Part shown: positions 35,887-46,110 of the stretch, one piece after another | Numbering within the stretch: the stretch's first letter is position 1 | How the letters are laid out: every line of letters starts with the position of its first letter | DNA from: an uncultured Alphaproteobacteria bacterium | Lineage (GTDB): Bacteria > Pseudomonadota > Alphaproteobacteria > Rhizobiales > Rhizobiaceae | NCBI GenBank assembly: GCA_929200315.1 | Contig: CAKMZB010000002.1 | Span: 153,852-217,851 of the forward strand | Length of the DNA: 64,000 bases | Direction of reading: 5' to 3' | Program-made: the position numbers and the translations under genes | The notes under the pieces: generated by a model | Database searches by the model: none | Seen by the model: only the letters and a program-made list of their open reading frames with translations | Told to the model about the DNA's origin: nothing

Positions 35887-36456
35887 CTATTGGACGGCTT
35901 CCACCGACTGCACCTCGGGGATGAAGTGCTTCAGCAGGTTCTGGATGCCGTATTGCAGGGTCGCGGTTGAAGACGGGCACCCGGCGCAGGCACCGCGCAT
36001 CCGCAAGAAGACCTTGCCGCCACGATAGCCCTGGAACGTGATGTCGCCGCCATCTTGCGCCACTGCCGGGCGCACGCGGGTTTCCAGCAACTCCTTGATC
36101 GTATCGACGATCTCTTCGGTGCCTTCGTCGGAATGTTCCTCACCAACGGGAATGTCCTCGGCAGCCGAGCCGTTCAGCACCGGGCGCCCAGACGTATAAT
36201 GCTCCATAATTGCGCCAAGCACGGCGGGTTTCAGGTGCTGCCAGTCGGTTGCTTCGTCCTTGGTGACGGTGACGAAGTCATAGCCAAAGAAGACGCCCTT
36301 GACCGGATCAAGGGAGAACAGCTGCTCAGCAAGAGGCGAGACGCCCTCTGCAGCCGCGGGCTCTGTGAACTCAACAGGGCCGGATTCCACCACGATCTCG
36401 CCGGGGAGGAATTTCAGCGTGGCCGGGTTCGGCGTGGCTTCGGTCTGGATGAACAT
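35887..36456 (-). CDS. NifU-like iron-sulfur cluster carrier (Nfu)
   Basis: A 189-residue Nfu protein that carries and delivers [4Fe-4S] clusters. The N-terminal Nfu_N domain (1-90) begins MFIQTEATPNPATLKFLPGE. The C-terminal NifU domain (about 112-185) holds the cluster cysteines C157 and C160 (GACAGCPSST). ATG 36456 has AGGAG upstream; a TTG three codons earlier directly abuts that site. A near-palindrome resembling an Irr/ICE box lies about 80 bp upstream of the start. It is a conserved neighbour of tsaB in this group. Confidence 0.95.
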   Translation of the reverse strand: MFIQTEATPNPATLKFLPGEIVVESGPVEFTEPAAAEGVSPLAEQLFSLDPVKGVFFGYDFVTVTKDEATDWQHLKPAVLGAIMEHYTSGRPVLNGSAAEDIPVGEEHSDEGTEEIVDTIKELLETRVRPAVAQDGGDITFQGYRGGKVFLRMRGACAGCPSSTATLQYGIQNLLKHFIPEVQSVEAVQ

Positions 36457-36533
36457 GGCGCTCAACTCCTGATAGCGGGTGCGGCCTCTTTTCCCCCATA
36501 TAGGGATTCACAAACAGCCTGCCGCCTGTCCAG

Positions 36534-36550
36534 TTTGGAATAATTCGAAA
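36534..36550. promoter_or_regulatory. Irr (ICE)-like near-palindrome upstream of nifU-like gene
   Basis: TTTGGAATAATTCGAAA is a 17-bp near-palindrome (TTT-x-GAA-N3-TTC-x-AAA) about 78 bp before the nifU-like start. The form matches iron-control elements bound by Irr in Rhizobiales apart from the two x positions. Iron control of an Fe-S carrier is biologically sensible. The match is by eye. Confidence 0.4.
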
Positions 36551-36585
36551 CTAAGGGTTCACCGTCCTGCAATCAAGATGGCGCG

Positions 36586-37077
36586 TCACACAATGTCGTC
36601 AATATCGGCGTCAGTGAGTGTCGCAGGCACCACTGTGACGGGGATGGGAAAGGCCGATGCACCGCTGGCGACGGATGAGACGAGTGGCCCAGGACCATCT
36701 TTGCCATCTCCTGCGGCCAGAATGACGAGGGCAATGTCGTGGTCTTCGTCAATCAATTCGGAGACAGCGGCGGCGGGTTTACCTTCGCGGATGACAATTT
36801 CCGGGTTGATGTCAGCCCAACCCAATGCCTGTTCAGCGGCACGGGCAAGCGCCGCTTCTGCTTCCGTGCGCGCTTCGGCTCGCATAACATCTTCAACGCC
36901 GAGCCAGTGCTGAAAATCCTCTGGTTCGATCACATAAACCAACACCAGATCGGCATCGATCGCCTGCACCCGGCGTGCGGCATAGTGGATGGCTTTGGCG
37001 CATTCGGGAGTGGAATCCACCACGCACAGGAATTTGCGCCGGTGCCCCGGCTCTCTGACTTCGCGCTTTGTAACCAT
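36586..37077 (-). CDS. Universal stress protein (UspA family)
   Basis: A 163-residue single-domain Usp protein. It opens with KFLCVVDSTPECAKAIHYAARR, has LVLVYVIEP, and ends with VTVVPATLTDADIDDIV. The ATP-binding G-x2-G-x9-GS signature is weak (AAGDGKDGPGPLVSSVASG), so nucleotide binding is uncertain. It lies between trpS and nifU, the position usual in Rhizobiales. Its role in this neighbourhood is unknown. Confidence 0.85.
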   Translation of the reverse strand: MVTKREVREPGHRRKFLCVVDSTPECAKAIHYAARRVQAIDADLVLVYVIEPEDFQHWLGVEDVMRAEARTEAEAALARAAEQALGWADINPEIVIREGKPAAAVSELIDEDHDIALVILAAGDGKDGPGPLVSSVASGASAFPIPVTVVPATLTDADIDDIV

Positions 37078-37122
37078 GTCCGGCTCTCCATCGCTCCGCT
37101 GGGAAGCGAACCGGAGATGAGG

Positions 37123-38187
37123 TTAACCCCGTGCGCCCACAAAGCCAACGATTGCTTTCACATCAGCAAGAATCGGTTCAGCAATCGCACGGGCACGTTG
37201 CGAACCATCGGCCAGAACGGCATCAATATGGGCGGGATCGTCCATTAATTTGCGCATTTCGCGGTTTATGGGAGCAAGCTTTTCCACCGCCAGTTCAATC
37301 AGCGCGGGTTTGAAGGCGCCAAAGCCCTGGCCGCCAAATTCGGCAAGCACAGCAGCACGGTCGGTATCGGCAAGGGCTGCATAAATGCCAACGAGATTGT
37401 CGGCTTCGGGGCGACCTTCCAGGCCCTCGACCGTTTCCGGCAGCACTTCCGCGTCGGATTTCGCTTTTTTGAATTTCTTGGCAATTGCATCAGAATCATC
37501 CGTCATGACGATGCGAGAGAGGTCTGATGGGTCGGATTTTGACATCTTCTTCGTCCCGTCCCGCAAGCTCATGACCCGCGCAGCTGGGCCGCCGATGATC
37601 GGTTCGGTGAGGGGGAAATAACCGCGGACGGTCTCATCCCCCATCTCCATGTCTTCGCCGAGGCCAAGTTCGCTGATGCGGGCGGAGAAATCGTGATTGA
37701 ATTTGGCAGCGATATCGCGCGTCAGTTCCAAATGCTGTTTTTGGTCTTCGCCAACCGGCACGTGGGTTGCGCGATAGGCAAGGATGTCGGCGGCCATGAG
37801 AGAAGGGTAGGCGAAGACACCGACCGAGGCTTCTTCCGCGCGCTTGCCAGCTTTCTCCTTGAACTGCGTCATGCGGCGCAGCCAGCCCATTCGGGCGATA
37901 CAATTGAAGATCCAGGCGAGCTCGGCATGTTCCTTCACCTGGCTCTGGTTGAAGACGATGTGAGCCTTCGGGTCGATGCCAGCGGCCAGAAATGCCGCCG
38001 TGACTTCGCGTATGTTGCGGTCGAGCTCAGCAGGCTCGAATGGCATGGTGATGGCGTGCATGTCGACGACGCAATAGACGCATTCCATCTCGCCCTGGAG
38101 CTCAACGAAGCGCTTGATCGCTCCTAGATAATTGCCGAGATGCAGGTTGCCGGTGGGCTGAATGCCGGAAAAGACGCGCGGTGTCAT
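37123..38187 (-). CDS. trpS: Tryptophan-tRNA ligase
   Basis: A 354-residue class I aminoacyl-tRNA synthetase. The HIGH-equivalent is [12 protein letters not shown] (about 11-22) and the KMSKS loop is [10 protein letters not shown]. Length is typical of bacterial TrpRS. It lies 52 bases after murJ and 45 bases before usp on the minus strand. Confidence 0.97.
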   Translation of the reverse strand: MTPRVFSGIQPTGNLHLGNYLGAIKRFVELQGEMECVYCVVDMHAITMPFEPAELDRNIREVTAAFLAAGIDPKAHIVFNQSQVKEHAELAWIFNCIARMGWLRRMTQFKEKAGKRAEEASVGVFAYPSLMAADILAYRATHVPVGEDQKQHLELTRDIAAKFNHDFSARISELGLGEDMEMGDETVRGYFPLTEPIIGGPAARVMSLRDGTKKMSKSDPSDLSRIVMTDDSDAIAKKFKKAKSDAEVLPETVEGLEGRPEADNLVGIYAALADTDRAAVLAEFGGQGFGAFKPALIELAVEKLAPINREMRKLMDDPAHIDAVLADGSQRARAIAEPILADVKAIVGFVGARG

Positions 38188-38239
38188 GTTCGCTACAAAT
38201 CGTGTGAAACGGGAATGGCGGGTCTATGGAACCAAACCT

Positions 38240-39820
38240 CTATCGCCGCAACACCTTAGCGCGCGCACGCGACCAAAGAGCAGGGTCAATCGCGCCCGTT
38301 GCAGCGATGATCGCAAGGTAGAGCAGGCTCCCGCCGACGACGATGAGGCCGGTGGAGAGCAAACGGTCGATATAGTCCGCTGAGAAGATCTGTTCAGCAA
38401 ACAGTTCCTTCGCGCCCCAAACCGCAAACCCCATGGCAAGGCTCGCGAGCAATATCAGTGCTAATCGCCGCCAAGTCTGTTCCGAGGGAGTGAACTGTCT
38501 GCGCTTGTAAAGCCGTCCGGCGAGAAGAAGGACGTTTAGCCAAGCGGAGATGGACGTGGCGAGCGCAATGCCGACATGGCCGAAGCTTGGGAAGAGCACG
38601 ATAGAACCGATGATATTAGCGGCCACCATGGCGAGGGAAAAGCGAAACGGTGAGACCATGTCTTCGCGCGCGAAATAGGCGGGCTGGAAAACCTTGATGA
38701 GCACATAGGCCGGCAGGCCGGACGTATAGGCGGCGAGGGCATAGGCCGTCTGTTCGGAGGTTTCGCGCGTGAAAGCTCCGCCCTCGAAAACGAGAGAGAC
38801 GAGGGCGACCGGTAAAACGAGAAAGCCCACCGCAGCTGGCAAAGTCAGGCCTAGGGCGAATTCGAGGGACCGGTTCTGCAGCGAGGCCGCCTGTTCCATG
38901 TCCTTCGCCTTCAGCGCGCGGGAGAGTTCCGGCAGCAGCACAACGCCCACCGCAATGCCGATGAGGCCGAGGGGAAGCTGGTTCAGCCTATCGGCGTAGT
39001 AAAGCAGCGCCCGCGCACCATCCTGCGCTGAGGCGATGATCTGCCCCACCACCAGGTTGATCTGCAGCACCCCGCCGGTCAGCACCGCTGGTCCCATCAG
39101 CACCATAAGGCGTCTGGTGTCGGCATTCAGCCTTGGCCGACCGGGCAAGAGGCGAAAGCCCTGCGACCGTGTGGCCGCAACAAGCAGCAGCAGTTGGGCA
39201 AAGCCCGCGATAAAGACGCCCCAGGCAAGGGCAAGGCCGACGTCGTTCTTATCGAGGTTGAAATAGATCCCTGCTGCAACCGCAGCTACCAGAATGACGT
39301 TGAGCAAAACCGGCACGATAGCGGCGACGAAATATTGCCGCAGCGCGTTCAGCACCCCCGACAGCATCGCCACCAGCGACATGCAAAAAAGGTAGGGGAA
39401 CATGATACGCCCATAGACGATGGAGAGTGTGTATTTCTCTGGATAAGGCAGCTCTCCCGCGACCCAGAATGGATTCAGCCCGGCCATGACAAGGGGCATA
39501 GCGAAGATCAGCAGGGCGGAAAGCACAAACAGCACCGGCACGAGCAGCGAAACGACGTGCTGGGCAAAGACCTGTGCAGCGTTCTCTCCCTTGCCTTCAA
39601 GACGTTTGGCAAAGAGGGGAACGAACGCCGTGTTGAAGGCGCCTTCAGCAAAGATGCGGCGAAAGAGGTTCGGCAGAGCAAAGGCGGCGACATAGGCCTC
39701 CGCCGCGTCGGACGTGCCGAGCGCCCTACCGATCAGCGCATCGCGCACGAAGCCGAGAATGCGGGAGGCCAGCGTCGCGCCGCCAACCGTTGCGAATTTA
39801 CCGAGGAGTCCCGCGGCCAT
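38240..39820 (-). CDS. murJ: Lipid II flippase MurJ
   Basis: A 526-residue inner-membrane MATE-like flippase that moves lipid II across the membrane for peptidoglycan synthesis. About fourteen hydrophobic segments are visible. The N-terminal TVGGATLASRILGFVRDALI and the FRRIFAEGAFNTAFVP segment are diagnostic of MviN/MurJ. Its start is one base after the glnD stop, an arrangement conserved in alphaproteobacteria. Confidence 0.96.
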   Translation of the reverse strand: MAAGLLGKFATVGGATLASRILGFVRDALIGRALGTSDAAEAYVAAFALPNLFRRIFAEGAFNTAFVPLFAKRLEGKGENAAQVFAQHVVSLLVPVLFVLSALLIFAMPLVMAGLNPFWVAGELPYPEKYTLSIVYGRIMFPYLFCMSLVAMLSGVLNALRQYFVAAIVPVLLNVILVAAVAAGIYFNLDKNDVGLALAWGVFIAGFAQLLLLVAATRSQGFRLLPGRPRLNADTRRLMVLMGPAVLTGGVLQINLVVGQIIASAQDGARALLYYADRLNQLPLGLIGIAVGVVLLPELSRALKAKDMEQAASLQNRSLEFALGLTLPAAVGFLVLPVALVSLVFEGGAFTRETSEQTAYALAAYTSGLPAYVLIKVFQPAYFAREDMVSPFRFSLAMVAANIIGSIVLFPSFGHVGIALATSISAWLNVLLLAGRLYKRRQFTPSEQTWRRLALILLASLAMGFAVWGAKELFAEQIFSADYIDRLLSTGLIVVGGSLLYLAIIAATGAIDPALWSRARAKVLRR

Positions 39821-39821
39821 A

Positions 39822-42638
39822 TCAGGCGGCCTTTGCGGGTTGTTTGGCAGGCTTTAACGACTCCATGACCCGCTTTTGCACTGTGGCAAGCTTGGCGGTG
39901 GACGTGATCTTGGAGGCGGCGAAATCCCGCACATAGAACGTGTCCACCACCTTCTCGCCAAAAGTCGCGATATGAGCGGAGGCGATGTCGAGGCCACAAT
40001 CGGCCATGGCGTTGGTGATATCGGAGAGCAGTCCTGGCCGGTCTCGCGCCTCGATGGCGATAACGGTGAAATCATCCGAAACACCGTTGTCGAGTTCCAC
40101 CTGCGGCTCCACTTTGAAGACCCGTGCGCGCGGGCGCGGGGCCGGGCGTGCTGCGATGAGATCAGAGAGGCGTCTCTCCCCACCCAATACGGCCTCAATG
40201 GAGCTGGTCACACGGTCGGCTCGGCGCATTTCGTCGACTTTCCCGGAAAATTCGCGCTTCACAAGGATCGTGTTGAAGGCCTGCCCGTCCCGCAATGTGT
40301 GGATCTGTGCGTCGACAATGTTGCACCCAGCCGCTGAGCAGCAGCCGAAGATGGTTGAGAGTAGCCGCGGATGGTCTGGCGCGATTAGCGTGATGCCGGT
40401 GGTGGCGGAATGGTCAGACAGATGCCCGGTGGCGGCAAAGGCCGTTTCGCGCTTGTCGCTGTCGCGGATGAATTCCAGATGGCGTGTCAGATCTTCACGG
40501 GAAGCCGAGAGCCAAAAATTGTCATAGGGCAGGTCGAGGAGCTGCTCGCGTTCTGCGGCGTCCATATGGCCGAGGCGATCGGCAACATCTGCCTTCACTT
40601 TCTCCACTCGCTGTTGGCGTGGAAGACGGGTAAAGCCGCCGGTGAGGAGTGGCTCGGTCTCGTAGTAAAGCGTGCGGAGCAACTGACCCTTCCAGTCATT
40701 CCAGACCCCCGGTCCGACGGCGGTGATGTCGCAAACCGTCAACACCAGCAGCAGCCGCATCCGCTCCACCGTCTGCATCTGGTTGGCAAAGTCGGCGATG
40801 GTGCGGGGATCGTGGAGGTCGCGGCTCTGGGCCGTGGTGGACATGACAAGGTGCATTTCTACGAGCCAGGCCACCATCTCTGTCTGTGCCGCCGTCAGCC
40901 CAAGCCGAGGGCAAATCCGCCGCGCGATGCGGGCTCCGGCGATAGAGTGATCTTCCGGGCGACCCTTGGCGATATCGTGAAGCAATAGGGCGGTGTAGAG
41001 AACCCGGCGCTGGCTTTCCGGCACGCCTTCATGGCCAAACAATTCTGTGACAAGTGGCAGCGTGTCGCCCCGCTCGCCGTGCTCAATGGAGGCCATCACT
41101 CCAACTGACTGCAGCAGATGCTCGTCCACCGTGAAGTGGTGATACATGTTGAACTGCATCATCGCGACGATCCTGCCGAAAGACGGCAGGAAGCGCCCGA
41201 GCAACCCCGCTTCGTTCATTTTGCGCAAGGTTCGTTCCGGCGTCTTGCGGGAGGTCAGCACCTCCATGAAGGCTTCGTTCGCCCGAGGGTTTTCGCGCAC
41301 GTCTTTGGTGATGAGCTTCAAAGAGCGCGTGATCCGCTGCATGGCGTCGGGGTGAAAAAGCAGTTCCTCCTGCTCCGCGAGGGCGAACATCTCAAGCATG
41401 GCAACTGGATTGTTGCGGAAAAGGCCTTCTTCCAGCGGGAAGATGCGGTTGTTGCTCTCTCCAAAATCTGTGCTGCCCTCGACCTTCTTTGTGCGGTTGG
41501 TGAAGGCACGGAAGAAGCCGCTGATCTGCCCGGCAACGCCCTGCGGCTGTTTCGCTTCTACTTCTTCCAGTGCTGAGCAAAGGATGCGCGTGAGATCCCC
41601 CACATCTTTCGCCACCAGAAAATAATGCTTCATGAAGCGCTCTACGGCAGAAAGGCCGGGATGGTCCGTATAGCCAAGGCGCTGGGCGAGGATCGGCTGG
41701 AGATCGAAGGTGAGTTTTTCTGTTGCCCGCCCGGTGACGAAGTGAAGCTGGCAGCGGACGGCCCACAGAAAATCCTGCGCGCCGACAAAGGTTTTCAACT
41801 CCTGCCGCGACAGAACGCCCGCCTCCACCAGAGCATCCTGTGCCTGCACGCGGTAGAAATATTTGGCGATCCAGAAGAGCGTGTGCAGGTCCCGCTGCCC
41901 GCCTTTGCCTTCCTTGATGTTGGGCTCAACGCGGTAGCGTGAGGAACCTGCCTTGGCGTGTCGTGCATCGCGCTCGGCGAGTTTCGCTTCGATGAATTCG
42001 TTCGCCGATCCAGCAACCACTTCACGGTCAAAGCGCTCGGTCAGCTCCATCGAAAGCGCTTCATTGCCGTGGAGGTGCCGAGCTTCGAGCAGAGCGGTAC
42101 GAATGGTCATGTCCTCGCGGGCCATGCGTAGGCATTCGGGCATGGTACGGGTAGCATGGCCGACTTTCGCGCCCATGTCCCAGAGCATGTAGAGCATCGC
42201 TTCCACCACCGCTTCCCCAGCGGCGGTCTGCTTGTAGGGGAGCAGAAACAGCAGATCGAGATCGGAGCCGGGCGCCAGCGCGCCGCGGCCATAGCCACCG
42301 ACGGCCATGATCGCCATACGCTCGCCTTCGGTGGGGTTTGTCATGCGTTGCACATGGATGACGGTGAAGTCGTAGAGTGCGGCGATGATCGTGTCGTTGA
42401 GATGAGCCAGCCGCTTGGCGCAGGCTGTGCCGGAACCATCTTCGGAAAACCACTCTTCGCAGAGCTTTTCGCCCCGCGCGCGCTCGGCCTTCAGATGGGC
42501 AAGAATCGCCTGACGCACCTCAGGCACTGTGCCATCGCCGCTTGTTTCTGCGGTGTGAGCCGTTAGTTCACGGCGCAAGTCGTCGCCATCGATGATGGCA
42601 TCGAGCTTCAGGTCGACCTTTCTTGGAACGCGCGCCAT
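39822..42638 (-). CDS. glnD: Bifunctional uridylyltransferase/uridylyl-removing enzyme GlnD
   Basis: A 938-residue sensor of glutamine that adds UMP to PII proteins at low nitrogen and removes it at high nitrogen. In order: the nucleotidyltransferase domain with GGYGRGALAPGSDLDLLFL (about 114-132), a helical linker, the HD hydrolase domain (ALLLHDIAKGRPEDH, about 560), and two C-terminal ACT domains (about 735 and 850 onward) that bind glutamine. All active residues seen are intact. It begins 15 bases after the coaA stop and is followed at once by murJ. Confidence 0.97.
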   Translation of the reverse strand: MARVPRKVDLKLDAIIDGDDLRRELTAHTAETSGDGTVPEVRQAILAHLKAERARGEKLCEEWFSEDGSGTACAKRLAHLNDTIIAALYDFTVIHVQRMTNPTEGERMAIMAVGGYGRGALAPGSDLDLLFLLPYKQTAAGEAVVEAMLYMLWDMGAKVGHATRTMPECLRMAREDMTIRTALLEARHLHGNEALSMELTERFDREVVAGSANEFIEAKLAERDARHAKAGSSRYRVEPNIKEGKGGQRDLHTLFWIAKYFYRVQAQDALVEAGVLSRQELKTFVGAQDFLWAVRCQLHFVTGRATEKLTFDLQPILAQRLGYTDHPGLSAVERFMKHYFLVAKDVGDLTRILCSALEEVEAKQPQGVAGQISGFFRAFTNRTKKVEGSTDFGESNNRIFPLEEGLFRNNPVAMLEMFALAEQEELLFHPDAMQRITRSLKLITKDVRENPRANEAFMEVLTSRKTPERTLRKMNEAGLLGRFLPSFGRIVAMMQFNMYHHFTVDEHLLQSVGVMASIEHGERGDTLPLVTELFGHEGVPESQRRVLYTALLLHDIAKGRPEDHSIAGARIARRICPRLGLTAAQTEMVAWLVEMHLVMSTTAQSRDLHDPRTIADFANQMQTVERMRLLLVLTVCDITAVGPGVWNDWKGQLLRTLYYETEPLLTGGFTRLPRQQRVEKVKADVADRLGHMDAAEREQLLDLPYDNFWLSASREDLTRHLEFIRDSDKRETAFAATGHLSDHSATTGITLIAPDHPRLLSTIFGCCSAAGCNIVDAQIHTLRDGQAFNTILVKREFSGKVDEMRRADRVTSSIEAVLGGERRLSDLIAARPAPRPRARVFKVEPQVELDNGVSDDFTVIAIEARDRPGLLSDITNAMADCGLDIASAHIATFGEKVVDTFYVRDFAASKITSTAKLATVQKRVMESLKPAKQPAKAA

Positions 42639-42653
42639 GCGATCTGTCTAAGA

Positions 42654-43628
42654 CTAGAGGCGCCGCAGCGCCACCCGGTCCACCTGATGCTCATTACCCT
42701 TGTGCAGCACCAGATCGGCGCGCTGGCGTGTAGGGAGGATGTTTTCTTCCAAATTGACCTTGTTGATAGTTTCCCAAAGTTCAATTGCAATCGCGCGAGC
42801 GGCGTCCGGTGAAAGCCGCGAATAGCGATGAAAGAAGCTCTTTGGATCCTGAAACGCCGTTTCGCGCAATTTCATAAAGCGCTCAATATACCAGGTTCGC
42901 AGGACAGGCTCTTCAGCGTCGATATAGATGGAAAAATCGAAATAGTCAGAGACAAACGGTACACTGTCCCCCTGTTTCGGCAAGTCAGAGGACTGCAGGA
43001 CATTGATACCTTCGAAGATGAGAATGTCGGGCTGGGAGACCACCTGATACTCGTTAGGCAAAACGTCATAGACGAGGTGACTATAGAGCGGCGCGGCAAC
43101 TTCTTTCTCGCCTGCTTTGATGCGGGCGAGGAAATCGAGAATGCGGCGGCGGTCGAAGCTCTCGGGAAAGCCCTTGCGGTTCATCAGGTCGTGACGGCGC
43201 AACTCCTCATTGGGCAGCAGAAAGCCATCGGTGGTAATGAGGTCGACCTTGGGGCTTGCAGGCCAACGGGTCAGCAATTCGCGCAGAATTCGCGCGGTAG
43301 TGGACTTGCCCACCGCAACTGAGCCCGCAATGCCGATAACGAAGGGTGTCTTCTGCCCGTGCAGATTGAGGAATCGCGCGCGTTCCTTAAAGAGGCCGAT
43401 CGTTGCTTCGACATGGCTTGCGAGCAGGCGGGACAAGGCGAGATAGACCTTCTCCACCTCGGTGACAGAGATTGTGTCCCCCAGCGCGCGCAGGCGGAGC
43501 GTCTCGTCCTCGGTTAGCGTCATCGGCGTGTCAGCGCGGAAGGCCTCCCACTCCACCAGGTCGAATGTCAGGAAGGGCCGTCCGTCGACGGATTTCTCGT
43601 CCAGGGATCTCGTTACCGGGCTCGTCAC
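42654..43628 (-). CDS. coaA: Type I pantothenate kinase
   Basis: A 324-residue kinase for the first step of coenzyme A synthesis from pantothenate. The P-loop is [12 protein letters not shown] (99-110). The family segments DLITTDGFL and [10 protein letters not shown] follow. Length matches bacterial CoaA. Its start overlaps the hisE stop by four bases, a junction typical of the Rhizobiales his cluster. Confidence 0.96.
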   Translation of the reverse strand: MTSPVTRSLDEKSVDGRPFLTFDLVEWEAFRADTPMTLTEDETLRLRALGDTISVTEVEKVYLALSRLLASHVEATIGLFKERARFLNLHGQKTPFVIGIAGSVAVGKSTTARILRELLTRWPASPKVDLITTDGFLLPNEELRRHDLMNRKGFPESFDRRRILDFLARIKAGEKEVAAPLYSHLVYDVLPNEYQVVSQPDILIFEGINVLQSSDLPKQGDSVPFVSDYFDFSIYIDAEEPVLRTWYIERFMKLRETAFQDPKSFFHRYSRLSPDAARAIAIELWETINKVNLEENILPTRQRADLVLHKGNEHQVDRVALRRL

Positions 43629-43942
43629 TTTTTGCGCGCAGCCTTTTCGGAAAGGCCGGAACTTGCGGTTCGCTTTTGCAATTCTGCCATCACATCTTCT
43701 ACCGACACGCCCTTGATGTGGAGCACGACAAGCAGGTGGTAGAGAAGGTCGGCGGTCTCATCCCGCGTTGCCTTTTTGCTTTGAGCGAGTGCGGCAATGA
43801 CGGTTTCCACTGCCTCTTCGCCGAGTTTCTTGGTGGCCTGTTCCATGCCGCGATTAGCGAGCTTGGCGGTCCAGGAGTCTTTTGGGTCAGCCTTGGCGCG
43901 CAGCGCGACGCGCGCTTCAAGATCTTGCAGGGTAAAACTCAT
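43625..43942 (-). CDS. hisE: Phosphoribosyl-ATP pyrophosphatase
   Basis: A 105-residue enzyme for the second step of histidine synthesis, hydrolysing PR-ATP to PR-AMP. The all-alpha MazG-like pattern with [12 protein letters not shown] and [14 protein letters not shown] supplies the magnesium ligands. ATG 43942 lies eight bases after the hisF stop; an in-frame start four codons upstream would overlap hisF. HisI is encoded separately, outside this window. Confidence 0.93.
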   Translation of the reverse strand: MSFTLQDLEARVALRAKADPKDSWTAKLANRGMEQATKKLGEEAVETVIAALAQSKKATRDETADLLYHLLVVLHIKGVSVEDVMAELQKRTASSGLSEKAARKK

Positions 43943-43950
43943 CGTCTCGC

Positions 43951-44718
43951 TCAAACGTGAAGGCGGACGGGAATGCCCGCGGCGGCCATATGGGCCTTGG
44001 CTTGCGGCACACTATAGGTGCCGAAATGGAAAATCGAGGCGGCAAGAACAGCGCTTGCGTGTCCTTCAGTCACGGCCTCGACCAGATGATCGAGCGTGCC
44101 TGCGCCACCGGATGCAATGACCGGTACAGAAACCGCATCACTCACCGCGCGGGTAAGGCCAATGTTGAAGCCGGATTTGGTGCCGTCGCGGTCCATGGAG
44201 GTGAGGAGAATTTCCCCCGCTCCGCGCTCCACCATCCTGACTGCAAATTCCACCGCGTCGATGCCGGTGGCCGTCCGTCCGCCATGGGTGAAGATCTCAT
44301 AGCCGTCTTCGTCGTTTCCCTTCGCGTCGATGGAAACGACAATACATTGATTGCCAAATTTGTCGGCTGCTGCGGCTACGACATCAGGAGCTTTCACGGC
44401 CGTCGTGTTGAAGGAGACCTTGTCGGCGCCGGCCAGCAGCAGATCGCGTACATCCCCCACGGACCGCACTCCACCCCCCACGGTGAGCGGCATGAAGCAC
44501 CGATCAGCGGTGCGTTCAACCACATGGAGCAGCGCGCCACGCCCGTCCGAGGAGGCAGTAATGTCGAGAAAACAAAGCTCGTCGGCACCAGCTGCATCAT
44601 AGGCGGTAGCCGATTCCACCGGATCGCCGGCATCCACCAGATTGACGAAATTCACCCCCTTCACGACCCGCCCGTCGGCTACATCGAGGCAGGGGATGAT
44701 GCGGGTCTTGAGGCTCAT
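43951..44718 (-). CDS. hisF: Imidazole glycerol phosphate synthase cyclase subunit HisF
   Basis: A 255-residue TIM barrel that closes the imidazole ring using ammonia from HisH. The catalytic aspartates are D12 ([10 protein letters not shown]) and the one in [13 protein letters not shown] 44718 is one base after the hisA stop. The open frame continues 77 codons upstream inside hisA and is rejected. It follows hisA and precedes hisE. Confidence 0.96.
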   Translation of the reverse strand: MSLKTRIIPCLDVADGRVVKGVNFVNLVDAGDPVESATAYDAAGADELCFLDITASSDGRGALLHVVERTADRCFMPLTVGGGVRSVGDVRDLLLAGADKVSFNTTAVKAPDVVAAAADKFGNQCIVVSIDAKGNDEDGYEIFTHGGRTATGIDAVEFAVRMVERGAGEILLTSMDRDGTKSGFNIGLTRAVSDAVSVPVIASGGAGTLDHLVEAVTEGHASAVLAASIFHFGTYSVPQAKAHMAAAGIPVRLHV

Positions 44719-44719
44719 G

Positions 44720-45457
44720 TCAGGTAATGCCGCGCAGGCGGATGAGAGCTTTTTCCGGGTCCAGGCGACCGTCATAGAGCGCGCGGCCGGAAATGGCGCC
44801 TTCGAGCACGTCGGTATCCTCCTGCGCGAGGCGCTCAATATCGGCCATGGAGGCAAGACCCCCTGAAGCGATAACGGGAATCGGGGTCGAAGCCGCAAGC
44901 GCCAACGTCGCTTCCCAGTTGATCCCTGCAAGAACGCCGTCGCGGTCAATGTCTGTGTAAATTATCGCGGCAACGCCGACATCGGCAAAGCGGGCGGCAA
45001 GCTCTTTTGCAGAGAGTTCGGAGCTCTTTGCCCAACCTTCGACGGCCACTTTACCGCCCTTGGCATCGATGGCGACGGCCACTTTGCCCGGGAATTTCTT
45101 GCAGGCTTCCTTCACAAGATCTGGGTCCTTCACCGCTGCGGTGCCGACAATCACGCGCTCAATACCGCGCTCCAGCCAGGTTTCAATGTCCTTTAAAGAG
45201 CGGATACCGCCACCGAGCTGCACCGGAACGGAGACCGCAGAAAGAATGGAATCAACTGCTTCTTTGTTCACTGCATGGCCGGCAAAGGCACCGTCGAGGT
45301 CGACGACGTGAATATAGTCAAAACCTTGTTTTTCAAAAGTTTTGGCTTGCGCCGTCGGGTCGCCATTGTAGATCGTGGCGGATTCCATATCCCCCAGTTC
45401 CAGTCGCACGCAGGCACCGTCCTTGATGTCGATGGCGGGAAAGAGACGTGTCGTCAT
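44720..45457 (-). CDS. hisA: ProFAR isomerase HisA
   Basis: A 245-residue TIM-barrel isomerase (1-(5-phosphoribosyl)-5-[(5-phosphoribosylamino)methylideneamino]imidazole-4-carboxamide isomerase). The catalytic aspartates are D10 (PAIDIKDG) and the one in [13 protein letters not shown] 45457 overlaps the hisH stop by four bases and has GGAG upstream; a GTG three codons earlier is less likely. Confidence 0.96.
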   Translation of the reverse strand: MTTRLFPAIDIKDGACVRLELGDMESATIYNGDPTAQAKTFEKQGFDYIHVVDLDGAFAGHAVNKEAVDSILSAVSVPVQLGGGIRSLKDIETWLERGIERVIVGTAAVKDPDLVKEACKKFPGKVAVAIDAKGGKVAVEGWAKSSELSAKELAARFADVGVAAIIYTDIDRDGVLAGINWEATLALAASTPIPVIASGGLASMADIERLAQEDTDVLEGAISGRALYDGRLDPEKALIRLRGIT

Positions 45458-46110
45458 GGCGTCCACTCCAGGAAGTTTGCAATCAGTGCCAGCCCCAGTG
45501 TCTGGCTCTTTTCAGGATGAAACTGGGTTCCGGCCATGTTGTCACGGGCAACGAGCGCCGTCACGGGGTTACCGTAATCACATTGCGCGATGATGGCGTC
45601 ATCATTTTGCGCAGCGAAATTGTAAGAGTGGACAAAATAAGCGTGCAGACCACCATGACCTGTCTCAATATTGTCGATAAGGGCGTGGGGTTTGGTGTTT
45701 GTCAGCGTGTTCCATCCGATTTGCGGGATTTTAAGTGTGGGATCGGCCGGCCTCATGGCCACGACATCGCCATCGATCCAGCCAAGGCCCTCGGTGATCG
45801 CCTTTTCAAGTCCCCTTGAGGACATGAGCTGCATTCCAACACAAATGCCGAGAAACGGTACGCCGCCGTCGCAAACCCGTTCGTGGAGCACGTCCACCAT
45901 GCCGGGCACGGCATCAAGACCGGCGCGGCAATCGGCATAGGCCCCAACGCCCGGCAGGACGACACGGTCCGCTTTGCGCACCACATCGGCATCGCTCGTG
46001 AGGATGATGCTGGCATTCGTGCCGCCCTCACGGGCTGCGCGCTGGAAGGCCTTGGTGGCAGAACGCAGATTGCCGGAACCGTAGTCGATAATAGCGACGT
46101 TCATGCTCAT
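45454..46110 (-). CDS. hisH: Imidazole glycerol phosphate synthase glutaminase subunit HisH
   Basis: A 218-residue class I glutamine amidotransferase that supplies ammonia to HisF. The triad is C90 (GICVGMQ), H198 and E200 (FHPEKSQ). Start ATG 46110 overlaps the stop of the DUF2628 gene by four bases; a second ATG two codons later is possible. It overlaps hisA downstream. Confidence 0.96.
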   Translation of the reverse strand: MSMNVAIIDYGSGNLRSATKAFQRAAREGGTNASIILTSDADVVRKADRVVLPGVGAYADCRAGLDAVPGMVDVLHERVCDGGVPFLGICVGMQLMSSRGLEKAITEGLGWIDGDVVAMRPADPTLKIPQIGWNTLTNTKPHALIDNIETGHGGLHAYFVHSYNFAAQNDDAIIAQCDYGNPVTALVARDNMAGTQFHPEKSQTLGLALIANFLEWTP

